Source: Rhabditophanes sp. KR3021 (Eukaryota > Nematoda > Chromadorea > Rhabditida > Alloionematidae). Taken from it: a stretch of DNA of 64,000 nt. The translations under genes and the position numbers were made by a program. The stretch lies in NCBI GenBank assembly GCA_963281155.1, contig CAUJLY010000001.1, positions 8,494,001 to 8,558,000 on the forward strand. Direction: 5' to 3'. A model generated the notes under the pieces. The model did no database searches and was not told the origin of the DNA. It worked only from the letters and a program-made list of their open reading frames with translations. This document shows positions 35,329 through 46,171 of this stretch, one piece after another; the first letter of the stretch is position 1, and each line of letters opens with the position of its first letter.

Positions 35329-36639
35329 TTACTGGATATTCTTAAGGACATTGTTGATCTCGGAAATTTGGGCTGACGAGTAGTCAACAGCCATTGAAAC
35401 GCCGGTTTTAATAGCAAGAGCGCCAAATCCATGAGTCAGGATGCTAAATCTGGACAGAGGAGCTTGTAATTCTTCAGGAAGAACTGCCTCAGGTGCTAGA
35501 TGCAGGATTGGGGACCGATCATTGTCGATGAATTCCATCAGTTCTGACATGATAGCCATGGCACATTCAAGTTTTTTCTTTTTTAGTTCTAAAGCAACGG
35601 TATTATGATCAAGTTTGGTTTGGACAGCATCGATAGCCAACAATTGGAATGGAAATGCCTCTTTGGAAACATTTTTGAAATCTTTAGCAAGTTGTAAAGC
35701 TTCGCTTTCAACTAATGAGGACATGGCAGTAAAGGTCTCTGTTCTGCGGCGTCCTTTCTCGATCGAAATACCAATAGCATCCAACTTACTGGCTAATTCA
35801 ATAGTCTTTTCTGGCATCTTAGCTCTTCTCAACCAAGCACCAAGGCAGGAAGAGTTAAAGCATTCAATACCCATGATACGTCTTGTAATTTCGGCATTTG
35901 TGACAATTAGTTTCCCTTCTTTGGACAACATTGATAGTCGAGCAGGAACCACAGTGAAGATTTGATCGTGTTGAACATTAAGAGATTTATCTTCATGAGC
36001 ACCGCAGATACTATTGAATCCACCACTATTTGGTGTTCTAGGTGTGATGGATCTAGACTGGCTATTGTTCAACAAGGAATTGAAGTTGCCGAGTAAATTA
36101 GCGGATGACTCATCAACCTCACAAACACCTGTATGATTCAAAGCCGACAAGTCAGCAGTATAATTGAGAGAATCATCAAGATCAGGAGAAACGGAAGGAG
36201 TGTTTAAGAGTTGAGGTACTTCAGACTGTGAATCAATACCTTTTGAAAATTCCATCTGAAGTTGATCGAGAATTGATAACGGTACTGGAGCAGCATTGGT
36301 TTCTTTCTTATTGATCATCATTTGTTTCTTGGCTAGCAAGTCGTCAACGCCACAGGTCTTGCGTTTTCTTGGTTTAACTTCAGTAGGCAGAAGTGCTTTG
36401 GCTCTTGGAGTAGCATTTCCAGTAGTCAATGATCTCACAAAATCAGCTACGGCGCTTGTTCTTTTCGTTTCACGGGATGATTTTCTAGATGGTGCTTTTT
36501 CAACTTGAAAATCCACCGTATTTGAATTGGGAAAGGTTTGAGTGCTGAGGAATGTTTTTAACATACTTAGAGTTTGTTCCTGAAGAGTACTCATGTTGGT
36601 TTGAGAGTTGACATCGCTGTTTTCCTGATTATTATCCAT
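35329..36639 (-). CDS. aptf: AP-2 family transcription factor
   Basis: One exon, 436 residues. The C-terminal 205 residues match the AP-2 basic/helix-span-helix DNA-binding and dimerisation region. Anchors are VPARLSMLSKEGKLIVTNAE, CLGAWLRRAKMPEK, EKGRRRTETFTAMSSLVESE and SRFSILTHGFG. The family has RLSLLS, LGGVLRRAKS, GRRKAANVTLLTSLVEGEA and SLITHGFG at these places. The N-terminal half is Ser/Thr/Asn-rich with a basic patch (KPRKRKT) and no obvious PPxY activation motif. AP-2 proteins bind GC-rich DNA and drive neural and epidermal differentiation; C. elegans has four (aptf-1 to -4). The ATG at 36639 follows a TTTCAG acceptor at 36652 by 12 nt, consistent with SL trans-splicing. No intron interrupts the conserved domain. 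Confidence 0.93.
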   Translation of the reverse strand: MDNNQENSDVNSQTNMSTLQEQTLSMLKTFLSTQTFPNSNTVDFQVEKAPSRKSSRETKRTSAVADFVRSLTTGNATPRAKALLPTEVKPRKRKTCGVDDLLAKKQMMINKKETNAAPVPLSILDQLQMEFSKGIDSQSEVPQLLNTPSVSPDLDDSLNYTADLSALNHTGVCEVDESSANLLGNFNSLLNNSQSRSITPRTPNSGGFNSICGAHEDKSLNVQHDQIFTVVPARLSMLSKEGKLIVTNAEITRRIMGIECFNSSCLGAWLRRAKMPEKTIELASKLDAIGISIEKGRRRTETFTAMSSLVESEALQLAKDFKNVSKEAFPFQLLAIDAVQTKLDHNTVALELKKKKLECAMAIMSELMEFIDNDRSPILHLAPEAVLPEELQAPLSRFSILTHGFGALAIKTGVSMAVDYSSAQISEINNVLKNIQ

Positions 36640-36848
36640 TTTTGGCGTTTCCTGAAATCGAAAATGCAATCAAATAAAATTGATGACGGCTTTAGACTTA
36701 CGCAGTAGTAAATACAAATATTATTAAATCAAAAAAGTAAAGAATAGGTAGAAGTGCGTAAGGAATGAAAGCTTGCACAAGTACCGCTCAGTGAAACAAA
36801 ACTTGCTTGAATGAATAAATGATGTAAGGTTTACTTCGTTATATACCC

Positions 36849-37106
36849 ATGCCAATAGATTATAGGTGGTCTAATCTATTTTATGGGCCGAATTGGAGAG
36901 TAGTTGTTGGCATCTTTTTAATTATCTATAGATGCGATTCGTTAGAGGCATGGTTCAAATGGCATAGTAGATTAAGTGGTATATCGTATATTGGCACAAA
37001 CGTAGATAGTTTGAAATATGTGCGCAACGCGGGATCTTGTTCTATTAAGATGCTTAAGCTCATCAAAAATGAGATTGACATGCACTGCAAGATGACAATC
37101 AGGTAA
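36849..37106 (+). pseudogene. Open coding-like fragment, unsupported
   Basis: An 85-codon open frame contains leucine-rich-like text (NVDSLKYVRNAGSCSIKMLK). It has no promoter, splice or family evidence and is open on the opposite strand too. It may be debris of an F-box/leucine-rich gene. Confidence 0.25.
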
Positions 37107-37560
37107 GGTAGACGTGTATGTTCTAGGACAATACTGTTGGTCGCAAAATACATCCAACCCCTTTCGGTTGACTAAGTACTTCTAAGTAACTAAATTGTGT
37201 TATTAAAAATAACATGTACCAAGCTTTATCGTCAAAAAATGTAATGACTTTTTTAAATTCAAATGAAACTTATCTCTTAAAGTCCGATTTCATTTAATGA
37301 TGTAACTACATTCAAATGGTGCAAAACACTGAAACAACGCTATACCACGTTTACAAGTAATTTAGTATGAATATTACAGAACATTTGGAATTGTTTAATA
37401 AGATGGAGTAAATTGGCCTTTGAAATTATGCACGTTGCTTAATAGATCATTTTAAATTCAAATTTTGATCCATTACAAAGGAATATGAAGCAGGTAGCTT
37501 GACAAGAAATGTATTATTATTTTTTATTTTTCTGTCTGCTGCCATCGTCTTTCGCTTCAT

Positions 37561-37990
37561 CTTAGCTATGGGAAGCTTTAGATCTTGTAACGTCTAGACG
37601 GCTTAATGATGGTTTTGGCCAGTATGATTTGATGCATGTGAAACACAAGCAAGCTTCCGTGGCCAATCATTTTTGATGGCACAAAGCCATTACAACAGCC
37701 ATGCCTAGGGGTATGTAAGACTGGTTATCAGCTAAAAAACAAGAATAGAGATTTGAAATCAATTCTCTTGGACAGTCAACTCTACGGGGGGAAGAGTTCA
37801 ACCACGTCGCTCAATGGAACTCCCTCCTACAGGCTCCATTTAATGACGAGAACCCTTCCTTCAATGTTTAATGGCAAAAGATTACTGAAATGAGCGAGTA
37901 TTGCTCTAGTCAACAAACTAGGAATAGCCGATGTTTATTCAACAAACAATGGGCTTTTAATATGTCTACTTTCGGAACCAGCTCTTGATT
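37561..37990 (+). pseudogene. Decayed coding region, family unknown
   Basis: GC-richer block with protein-like text broken by stops: LWEALDLVTSRRLNDGFGQY, then WHKAITTAMPRG, then EEFNHVAQWNSLLQAPFNDE, then WQKITEMSEYC. At least three in-frame stops. The family is not recognised. The rest of 36640-38390 shows nothing else. Confidence 0.4.
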
Positions 37991-38395
37991 AAGAAAGACA
38001 TGTGAATAGTCCAATGATTTGGCACATTGTAATCTAATCCTACATATCTTATGTATATCTATTTTTTAAATAACTCTTTTTAATGCCAATTAATGTCTTT
38101 CTGATATTTACCCTAAAATAAAATTCCTTAATAAAAGATATGTGTGCGTATTATATTTTGAATGAAAAGAATAACCTTTGAAATAACTAAATGTAAGGGA
38201 TCTTCAAAATAAATAACAACCCTGTTTTATCTCAAAATCGAATGTCCACACCATCAAATCAATCATCCAAAGATACAAGTGAACTGGTCATATGATTAGA
38301 CAGAACATATGCCATCTGATCTAACACACTTATTATTCAACAAACAGGGCCACTTCGGCTGAACATACATTTTGTAAACAGACCGTGCCCAGTCG

Positions 38396-38404
38396 ATATA
38401 TAAA
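38396..38404 (+). promoter_or_regulatory. TATA box
   Basis: TATATAAAA lies 48-56 bp upstream of the protease ATG. Confidence 0.6.
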
Positions 38405-38451
38405 ACATCATCAGGTCTCATATTTTGTCATTTTAGCTTTTTGATTGTCAA

Positions 38452-39651
38452 ATGAAGTTGGTTGTGTTGTGTTTGGTTTTGCTTAATTTGGCACTTATTG
38501 CCCAATCTTTTCATAGTTTTTTGTTGAGAGAAGGTGAAGAGAATGGTGAGTCTAAGGAAAATATCGTTGACCAGTTTTCTAATGTTTATATGGAAACAAA
38601 GAGGGAGCTTTTGATGTATAATATCAAGCCAAAGGATGCTCTTGTTTGGTTTAATTTTAGAAGGTTTATGGATACGTAAGTCTATTTATTTAAATACACA
38701 AAATGAATGCCTTTATTTTAGCCACAAAAAAGAATACTTTAGCAGGAAAGAAACCCTGGACAGATTTAAAATCTACAAAAAAAACAGAATCGCCATCAAA
38801 TTTTGGTCGATGAAAGAAAAAGGAAGTGCAGTTTATGGAGAAACCAAATTTTCTGATTTATCACCAGAAGAATTCAAAGCCATCTATTTACCTTATGTTT
38901 GGGACAAGAGCATTAAGCCTGATGTTAAGGTGGATGTTGAGATGTCTGAGAATGATGAAATTCCTACCAACTTCGATTGGAAAGATCATAACGGAGTAAC
39001 ATCTGTTTCAAACCAAGGAAGTTGCGGAGACTGCTGGGCTGAGTCAGTTGTAGCTAATATCGAAGGAGCATGGGCTAAAAAGACTGGAGACTTGCTTAAA
39101 TTTTCTGTTCAAGAAGTTGTGGATTGCGATGTTGTGGACATGGCTTGCAACGGTGGTCTTCCTCAACAAGCATACAAGGAAATCATCAGAATCGGGGGAC
39201 TTGAACTGGAGGAAAAGTATCCTTACGAAGGAAGACTCAAAACTTGTCGTTGGGATGTCAAACAAAAGGCTGCCTATATCAATGGATCCGTCCTCTTGCC
39301 ACAAGATGAAGAAAAGATGAAGATTTGGTTGTTCAAGAATAATGCTATTTCTGTTGGAATTAATGCTAATCCACTTCAGTTCTATAGACATGGAATCTTC
39401 CATCCATGGAAAATGTTCTGCTCACCAAATATGCTTAATCATGCCGTTTTGATTACTGGATTTGGGGTCGAGGAAAAGACTGGCAAACAATTTTGGATCA
39501 TGTAAGTCATCAAACTATTTGTTCTTTCATTTAGACATATTTTAGTAAAAACTCTTGGGGAATGTGGGGAGAAAAGGGATACTTCCGCATGTTCAGAGGT
39601 CAAAACGTCTGCGGCATCACTGAAATGGCAACTTCCGCTATTATCAACTAA
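38452..39651 (+). CDS. Papain-family (C1A) cysteine protease, cathepsin-like
   Basis: Exons 38452-38675, 38722-39501 and 39546-39651; 369 residues. Signal peptide ([20 protein letters not shown]), then an inhibitory propeptide with ERFNIN-like spacing ([15 protein letters not shown]) and the FSDLSPEEF motif. In the mature enzyme the catalytic Cys lies in [11 protein letters not shown], the His in [11 protein letters not shown] and the Asn in IKNSWG. The oxyanion Gln is present, and the CNGG block is kept. All catalytic residues are intact, so activity is expected, in the gut or secreted. Two usually invariant neighbours are changed: the family motif is CGSCWAFS, so here Ser becomes Asp and Phe becomes Glu right around the nucleophile. 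That adds negative charge near the active site and could alter pH optimum or specificity (inference). Confidence 0.93.
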
Positions 39652-39826
39652 AATAATTCTCTGAAACTAAATATGTAATAAAATTGTTTTAATATGAATT
39701 AGACCCTTTATTTAAAGGATCCAAGAAAGTTAATTATTACGAATCATTAATTATACTTTAACTATACTATTGTATATCGGATGGATATGTAATTTGTTAA
39801 TATTGTATTGAAACTAGCATGACTTC

Positions 39827-40266
39827 TTAAGCATCTTTTAAAATTTCTTGGAAGTTGTCGGCATGTAGATGAGCATACTTGCGCAAGCAAAAATCGGTGT
39901 TGCAACAGCAGAAGGTAGAAATTCTATTGTATTGACCGTCTTTTGAAATGTATTTGCAACAATAAGGAGTCTTGTATTTCAAATTAGTCTAGATGATGCT
40001 GTTATTTAAACTTATAAATGGACACTTACCTCGCATTGATCTTTAGTTTCAGTGAAATTAACTTTATTTGATCCAAAAATGTATGCATACTTTATAGTTG
40101 TGTCGTAACATCCTATATAAATTCCTCTGAATTTTGCATCATAATCGTCTGATTCAAAGACTCCACAGGCTTTGCATTTTTGGATAACAGCATAGGGTTT
40201 TTTGGAAGAAATATGTTGGTTGGCAGTATTTATGTTCATGAATTGATCGCATTGCAAGGCGAACAT
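39827..40266 (-). pseudogene. Ly6-like paralogue with broken signal peptide
   Basis: Exons to 40030 and from 39988 to 39827 encode a Cys-rich domain close to the neighbour at 40843: same intron position, SSKKPYA, QKCKACG, KVNFTE, DQCE, and a CCCNTDFC ending. The region matching the neighbour's signal peptide (about 40266-40317) is damaged: its ATG is ATC here, and one net base is missing before CAATTGC. The first usable ATG gives MFALQCDQ with no signal peptide. The mature part is fully open, so the lesion may be recent, or a different upstream start may be used. Confidence 0.65.
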
Positions 40267-40842
40267 TAATTGGTAGGTAGCAATTGTGAAAGACAGATAA
40301 AAGGCAATATTTGATGATATAAATACAAATGAATATTTTTGTATTCAAATTCAAGAATTGCCATTTTTATACTTCTTTTGTGAAAGATTAACGATGAATA
40401 AATTAAAAAAATACAGCTCTAAAAACAGAGATTAATTTAAATTTCTTATATGAGTTCATAAGTATAGTAGCAATCATTGAAACCAGCTAGAAAAATAAAT
40501 TCAAACAAAATTTAATCCTTAGCAATAATAAATCAAATGTGCATTTGTTACCGGATTGTAATGTTAATATTAGCTTCTACATTGCTGAATTTTTGTCATT
40601 TTGAAATAATAGTTAGGAAAGGTCTACATATAGTATGCCAATTTTTTCCTTTTAAAAGATTTCTACAAAACACACGTGTATCCTTCTTCAAATAAATATT
40701 ATGAACAATATTTGAAAGTGGGGATTAATTAATTACTCTTTGTAAAGTATTGTGATATTACTTTTATTAAATAACAAATGTTTAGCCTTATGATAAATCG
40801 TATTTGTGATTAATATTATGTTGAAATTATTATTTCCACAAA
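40267..40842. other. Spacer between the Ly6-like paralogues
   Basis: AT-rich. It includes the ruined signal-peptide sequence of the downstream copy. No other feature. Confidence 0.5.
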
Positions 40843-41329
40843 TTAGTTTGCAATTTCTTGAAAGTTGTCGGTATGTGGGGTAGCATAGATACGAGAACAA
40901 TAATCAGTATTACAACAGCAAACGGTAGAAGTCATAGTTGAATTCCATTCGGATGTACTGATATGTTTGTAACAATAAGGAGTATTGTTTTTCAAGTTAC
41001 TCTAAATGATGGCATTAAAAGATTGATTATTCCATACTTACCTCGCATTGATCCTTAGCTTCAGTGAAATTAACTTTAGTTGATCCAAAAGTAAGTGCAT
41101 AATCTATAGCTGTTTCAAAGCATCCGATGTAAAGTCCTGAGAATTTGCCTTCGTAATTGTTTGATTCGAAAAATCCACAGGCTTTGCACTTTTGGGTGAT
41201 GGCGTAGGGTTTTTTTGAAGAAACATGTTGGGTGTCAGCATTTAGGTCCATGTATTGGTCACATTGCAAAGCATAACTTAATTGGTAAGTAGCAATTGCA
41301 AAGAGACAGATGAAAACACAATAGTGCAT
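40843..41329 (-). CDS. Secreted Ly6/three-finger-like Cys-rich protein
   Basis: Exons 41329-41042 and 41001-40843; 148 residues. Signal peptide (MHYCVFICLFAIATYQLSYA), then ten Cys in the mature chain: LQC, QKCKAC, IGC, DQC, TPYC and a terminal VCCCNTDYC. The CC-x-x-D-x-C ending and spacing resemble Ly6/uPAR three-finger proteins. Such proteins are extracellular and often act on receptors, but the ligand is unknown. No GPI-anchor hydrophobic tail follows, so it is probably soluble. It is the intact member of a tandem pair with the copy at 39827. Confidence 0.8.
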
Positions 41330-41732
41330 GGTAAATTTGAATTGTATGGTAATTTAAAAATCACCACTTTTGTACTCATTTTTGTCAAAGATTAACTATG
41401 AATAATCTAAAAAAAGGTCATGATCAATGAAAATAAAGCCTTAAAAAGCGAGATTAATTCAAGACCCTGTATGAGTAATGTTTGTAATTTGAAAAAATAA
41501 AAGATCAACTTCATCAGTGTGATATCAGCCATCCAAAACAGATCAAATTAAATGGATTCATACTAAATTTAATCTTTAAAGGTAATGACAAATCACAATG
41601 AGCGCGTGAATTTGTTACTAGGCTGTGGCTTTAGTGATACATGTATATTGATAATATTGTTTGTAAGAGGAAGTAAATATAATCACAAAATACGCATCTG
41701 TTTTTAAATAATTTATATAAATTAGGAAATGA

Positions 41733-41910
41733 ATCGAAAAATTGTGGAGTCTGAATTAAAAAAGTAGTGATATATGAAGTTTTCCTTATTGGGTTTATTA
41801 CATTTAATTGTTGATGGTAAGTTTGCCGTGGTTGATAGGATGTAAGTTTGTGTTGTAATTAGTTGTTCCGAATAAAACGCACTAGTTGGCCTTGGTGTAT
41901 GTGAACCAAA
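41733..41910 (-). pseudogene. Degenerate copy of the 3' end of the neighbouring repeat-protein gene
   Basis: Plus-strand text here (AATTGTGGAGTCTGAATT, TTTTCCTTATTGG, TAGTTGTTCCG) parallels 42325-42480 of the next gene (AATTGTGGAGCCTGAATT, TTTTCCTTATTGG, GGTTGTTCCG). Order is preserved, with many substitutions and indels. It is a decayed tandem duplicate of the gene's C-terminal end and 3' flank. The following 41911-42277 contains only an unsupported open frame. Confidence 0.55.
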
Positions 41911-42311
41911 ATAAGCAGTATATCAAAAAACGTAGTATATATTCTTGGTTCTTTCTTTTTCATTTTGACTATTTTTCGATGTCTACGGGTAGAGTTAAGC
42001 AAAGGTCCAAAATTTAAAATCCTCGCATGATGACGGTATGGTAGTCATTGGAAAGAAGACAAAAAATAAAGTAGTCTATCATAAAAACATTTTGATTTTT
42101 CTCATTTTTGAGGGTGCAAGGAGTATATCTGTCCAAATGGTATGCGTCACAAAATATCTCCCGATGTGGTTCCTAAAACGACCGGCACTTCTCAGCATCG
42201 AAAGAGAATATAAAAGTATAATGCAAATCTTTTTTCCAGAGATATGGCCCACAGGAGACCAATGTACCATAAAGTGATCAAAAATAAGTTATATAAATGT
42301 AATGTAATAAT

Positions 42312-42962
42312 TTAATAAAAGAATCTGAAAATTGTGGAGCCTGAATTATAAAAATAGTTGTATATGTTGTTTTCCTTATTGGCTTTATAATCTTTTGGTG
42401 TGGTTTGAGAAGAATAATCATCTGTTGTCCTTGGTTGTTCCGTAAAAAATGTAGTGTTTGGACTTGGTGTAGTTGTTTTTGCAGTAAAATCATATGTATA
42501 TCGTCCTGTAGTTTCGTAAGATCTAGTAGTTGGATTCCAGTAATTTTCTGTTGTTTTGCTCCAGTATGGACGAGTGGGCACACGTGTAGTTTCGTAAGAT
42601 CTAGTAGTTGGATTCCAATAACTTCTTGTTGTTTTGCTCCAGTATGGACGAGTGGGCACACGTGTAGTTTCGTAAGATCTAGTAGTTGGATTCCAATAAC
42701 TTCTTGTTGTTCTGCTCCAGTATGAACGATCAGTTCGCTGCCAATATGGGGTTTCTGTTGTTGTAGATAAATCATATTGCCAATAATCCAAAGGATCTTT
42801 TGTTGATCTGAAACTATCTATCCAATAAGCTGCTTTATTCCTCTGATTATTAAATTCATTTGCGTTATTATTCAAATAATTATCATTTGAGCGTGGTCTA
42901 AGAGAGTTTTGTAATGAAATAGAAATGAATGCAAAGAAAAGAAATTTAATTAAAATAGACAT
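42312..42962 (-). CDS. Secreted Tyr/Trp/Thr repeat protein
   Basis: One exon, 216 residues. Signal peptide (MSILIKFLFFAFISIS), an Asn-rich segment, then a low-complexity region with a 26-residue repeat built on RSYWNPTTRSYETT and RPYWSK. The rest is Thr-rich. The Tyr/Trp-rich, Cys-free composition suggests an extracellular structural or coating protein (inference). No family recognised. A TATA box at 42992 lies 30 bp upstream of the ATG. Confidence 0.8.
   Translation of the reverse strand: MSILIKFLFFAFISISLQNSLRPRSNDNYLNNNANEFNNQRNKAAYWIDSFRSTKDPLDYWQYDLSTTTETPYWQRTDRSYWSRTTRSYWNPTTRSYETTRVPTRPYWSKTTRSYWNPTTRSYETTRVPTRPYWSKTTENYWNPTTRSYETTGRYTYDFTAKTTTPSPNTTFFTEQPRTTDDYSSQTTPKDYKANKENNIYNYFYNSGSTIFRFFY
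42508..42741 (-). repeat. 78-bp coding tandem repeat, three copies
   Basis: Units start at 42508, 42586 and 42664, an exact 78-bp (26-codon) period. Copies two and three are nearly identical, indicating recent expansion or conversion. Confidence 0.93.
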
Positions 42963-42991
42963 GTTTTTGATGATTAAAGATATATTTTTTG

Positions 42992-43000
42992 CTTTATATA
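42992..43000 (-). promoter_or_regulatory. TATA box
   Basis: TATATAAAG on the minus strand, 30-38 bp upstream of the repeat-protein ATG. The leader must be very short if this is used. Confidence 0.5.
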
Positions 43001-43320
43001 GAAAATCAAGAATCTTATCCCATTATAACTATACGTATAGTAAATATTATTTTTCTTTATGCAAATAAATTCTCCAACTCTAATAAATAATAATTAATTT
43101 ATCAATTAGAATAAAATACTTATGTCAACAGTTAAGAACTTTATTTGAATCAAGCTTACTAATCCGCTTATTTAGTAAAAAATCTTAACCAATGCCTTGT
43201 CATAGTAAATCAAAGGTAAAGTTTTTCCAAATTATGTCTTTAAAGCTGTCTTGAACATATATTTAGAGAAAAATGTAGAGGTAACAAATGTATTTTTAAA
43301 TAATAAGCTTTATTATTTCC

Positions 43321-45525
43321 TTAATTATACATCAATGGAGTATTCAGAATTTGTTCAATCGATGGATCCATATTCGTAACTTTCATTTGTTTATTTGACA
43401 AGTCTATTATTTCCCGCATATAATTTGCATGAATAAGGAAAGTTGGAATCAGAAGCATTAGCTTTGATAATCTTAAAGTCCCTTCTGTTCCATGTCTACC
43501 CTTTGTTTCATAGTGTTTAAGTAATTCAGATACTACTCGATCTATTCCTTTTTGACAAGACTTGTATCGCTTTTCATCTGCCCCGATGCTTCCACAGTGC
43601 CAAAATATCAATAATCGAACAGCCATCATTTCATGATAATCGAATTCTTCTGTATAAATAGGTATCAATAAATCAGTCAAAACAGATCGGCAATTCATCC
43701 CATACAATTTGGAAGCAATTATATTATTCATTTCATTGTTAACATCCGTTATAGGACAATTAGAAGCCAAAATGCATGTATTATTAACCAATACTATTCG
43801 ATCATGAATCCCATTCTCAACTGTATGCATTACATTGTTAATAACAAAATATGGAGCTGCAAAACATCTTAATAACCGAGCTTTTTCACTAAATTCGTCG
43901 ATTTCCTTGAATTCAGGAATGTTATGAATTAGTTCATACATTAAAGTCATTTGAACATTATAAGTTACAAGAATATCATGTAAATAACATGGCTGAATTG
44001 GCAATGGTTGGGGTTTGAGCATGTCTGCAACGGAATTACAACATAAAATATGCCTTCGAGTTGATTGTTGATTGTGTTGTTCAACTAAGTCTGGTAAAAT
44101 AAAATGTGATTCAGGATTTGAATCAGTTGAGGCCGGAGAATTCGGAGTTGATGCTTTACTCGATCCTTCATCAGCAAGGAATAATTTCTTTAGCTGATTT
44201 TCGAATTTTTCTTTACTTGTTTCTCCCTCAATAATATTAAAATTACTTATCGCATTCCACTCAACTGTATTTTCATCAGGTTTATTTATTAAAGACTGCC
44301 CATTTGATAAAGCATCACGCTTAGGTTGAACAGCTCCTGGATCCATTCCCTTTTCAATGCATTTGGCAAATCTACACGCCCTACACGAGCATCTTGTATC
44401 CTTGTCGATTACACATTTACCACCCTGACAAATTATTAAACTAACATTAATCAAAAATTATGATTCACGTTTAAGTGAGTAGTTGGATTTAAAATATTTA
44501 TATACGGGACCCTCAATTGGATTAAAAAGACTTGACCCGAAACCAACACACGGACTTTAATGTCACAGGCAGGTTAAAATGTCCGGCCAATGGATGTAAG
44601 TTTGCAACCAATTAAGTTTCATCAATGACAAGGCATCGCCAATCTCAGTCTTGTGATAAATTAAAAAAGAAAGAAAAGTAGAGGTTTGGCAAGAATCTTA
44701 AGTGTGCTGATAAACAAATATTGACTCATTTGATGGAAAATTAAAGGAAATCCAGAAAAGTTTAAAGAAGAAACATAATGTTGACTATGAGGCTTTATCT
44801 CTTCCTGAAATTTAGAATCTTCTATACCGGTGTTTCTTGTGATCTAGATGATGGTATTCGGAAGCATAGCACCACAACTAGACGGCACATGTCAACAGAT
44901 ATTCCTCCAAACGAAAAAGATGGCAAACAATTTGGAAAGATGGTAAAAAGTCGTTTTTTACGCTGGAAGGTCTTCACATCAATCAAGCCCTCGGACTTGA
45001 ATATGCTATTAATTTTTACATGCCGAATGCTTTAACTAATTTTGATGGTTTCGTTCAATTTAATCAGATCACGTACACAAAGCATCCAGAGATTCTCAGA
45101 AGCATCAAATATATTACCCCTAAACATATCTTCTAATACAATATTTGCCTAATTTTTGCATTTTTAATTATTGTTTAAAATTACATGTCGACAAGTAAAT
45201 TTCATCTTCAAAGTGATAGCTCGCCTAAAGAAACTATTACATCTAAAAAAGCATTTAATTGATTAATTATACACAAAGGTGTGGTAACATACCCTCTGCA
45301 AGACAAAGTATTATAGTGAAATGAGTCAGCTTCCTCATTGCAAACGGCACAAAATTCTAACAAAATGATTACAATTTGGATAAGTTAAAACAAATAATTA
45401 CCTCGTTTCCTTAATATTTCCAAGTTCAGACCATTATTATTTGTTGACGTAGACGGTTGATTATTATCTATTTCAAGGTATCCTTGAAAACTTTCATTTG
45501 TTAATTGCTGATTGGTGCCATACAT
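43321..45525 (-). CDS. Nuclear hormone receptor (nematode NHR type)
   Basis: Exons 45525-45402, 45356-45293, 45242-45185 and 44424-43321; 449 residues. The DNA-binding domain spans about residues 42-110. First zinc finger: CAVCNEEADSFHYNTLSC, then CNSFFRRAITLKMKFTC. Second: CVIDKDTRCSCRACRFAKC, ending IEKGMDPGAV. All eight zinc-ligand Cys are present. The P-box CNSFFRR differs from classical receptors and is common in the expanded nematode NHR family. The ligand-binding domain fills the last 260 residues and is helical (DILVTYNVQMTLMYELIHNI, EFDYHEMMAVRLLIFWHCGS). The ligand is unknown. The ATG directly follows TCTATAG, an acceptor with a zero-length leader, fitting SL trans-splicing. Intron 3 is long (760 bp) and holds a plus-strand gene remnant. 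Confidence 0.93.
44778..45136 (+). pseudogene. Gene remnant inside the NHR intron, opposite strand
   Basis: From 44933 to a TAA at 45134-45136 one frame reads KKSFFTLEGLHINQALGLEY, then INFYMPNALTNFDGFVQFNQ, then HPEILRSIKYITPKHIF. The 5' part (TDIPPNEKDGKQFGKM) is in another frame, so at least one frameshift separates them. Composition is strongly protein-like. The family is not recognised and no promoter or start is visible. Confidence 0.5.
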
Positions 45526-46171
45526 CTATAGAACAAAAAAGGGTATTATTAATATGTCATAGTATAAATTAATAGGTATGCAAAGTATGTACGTATAAAA
45601 AATGAAGCAGAAGCGATAAAAAGTCTACATTATAAATATTGTTGGTTCTCTATTTCACTGTGCTATAAACTATATTGAAATGAATGTAGTATATAATTAT
45701 TCGCTCTTGGCCTGCTTTACGTCTGACATTCTTGTTAGTACTAGTAAAGTATAAATGATGTATCCTCTTTCTAATATCGTTGTAGTAGAGAATACAAAAA
45801 GTTGGTGCAACATATACTGAATATTTAATATTAATTCAATGATTATCATGTGACAACCTTTAAACATACTTTTAATCACATGTGTCTAAATATAGTTGGA
45901 TGCGATCAAATAAATCACAGAATGTTCTCAACGTGGGAGAATACACGGTTTGATCCCTATGCAAAAATGTACGAACTACCAAATTGATCTTTGTAAAAAG
46001 ACTACCCGCCTACCAACTAATTTGATGATAAGATGGGTGCAAGTGGTAGAAATTTACTTTATTAAGGTTATACATTTATAAGAATGTTTGATAATAAGTT
46101 AAGAAATTATATATCGGCGACTTTTTTGAGCATATTTAGATCGAATTGACAGGATTTCAGTTGCTGTCTAT
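45526..46171. other. Intergenic
   Basis: AT-rich region between the NHR start and the Sec15 3' end. Nothing recognised. Confidence 0.5.

Noticed and set aside
36926..37157. Minus-strand open frames opposite 36849-37106
   Set aside because: Two overlapping frames on the same DNA with no independent support.
42038..42277. 79-codon plus-strand open frame
   Set aside because: Open on both strands, with no start context, splice or family evidence.
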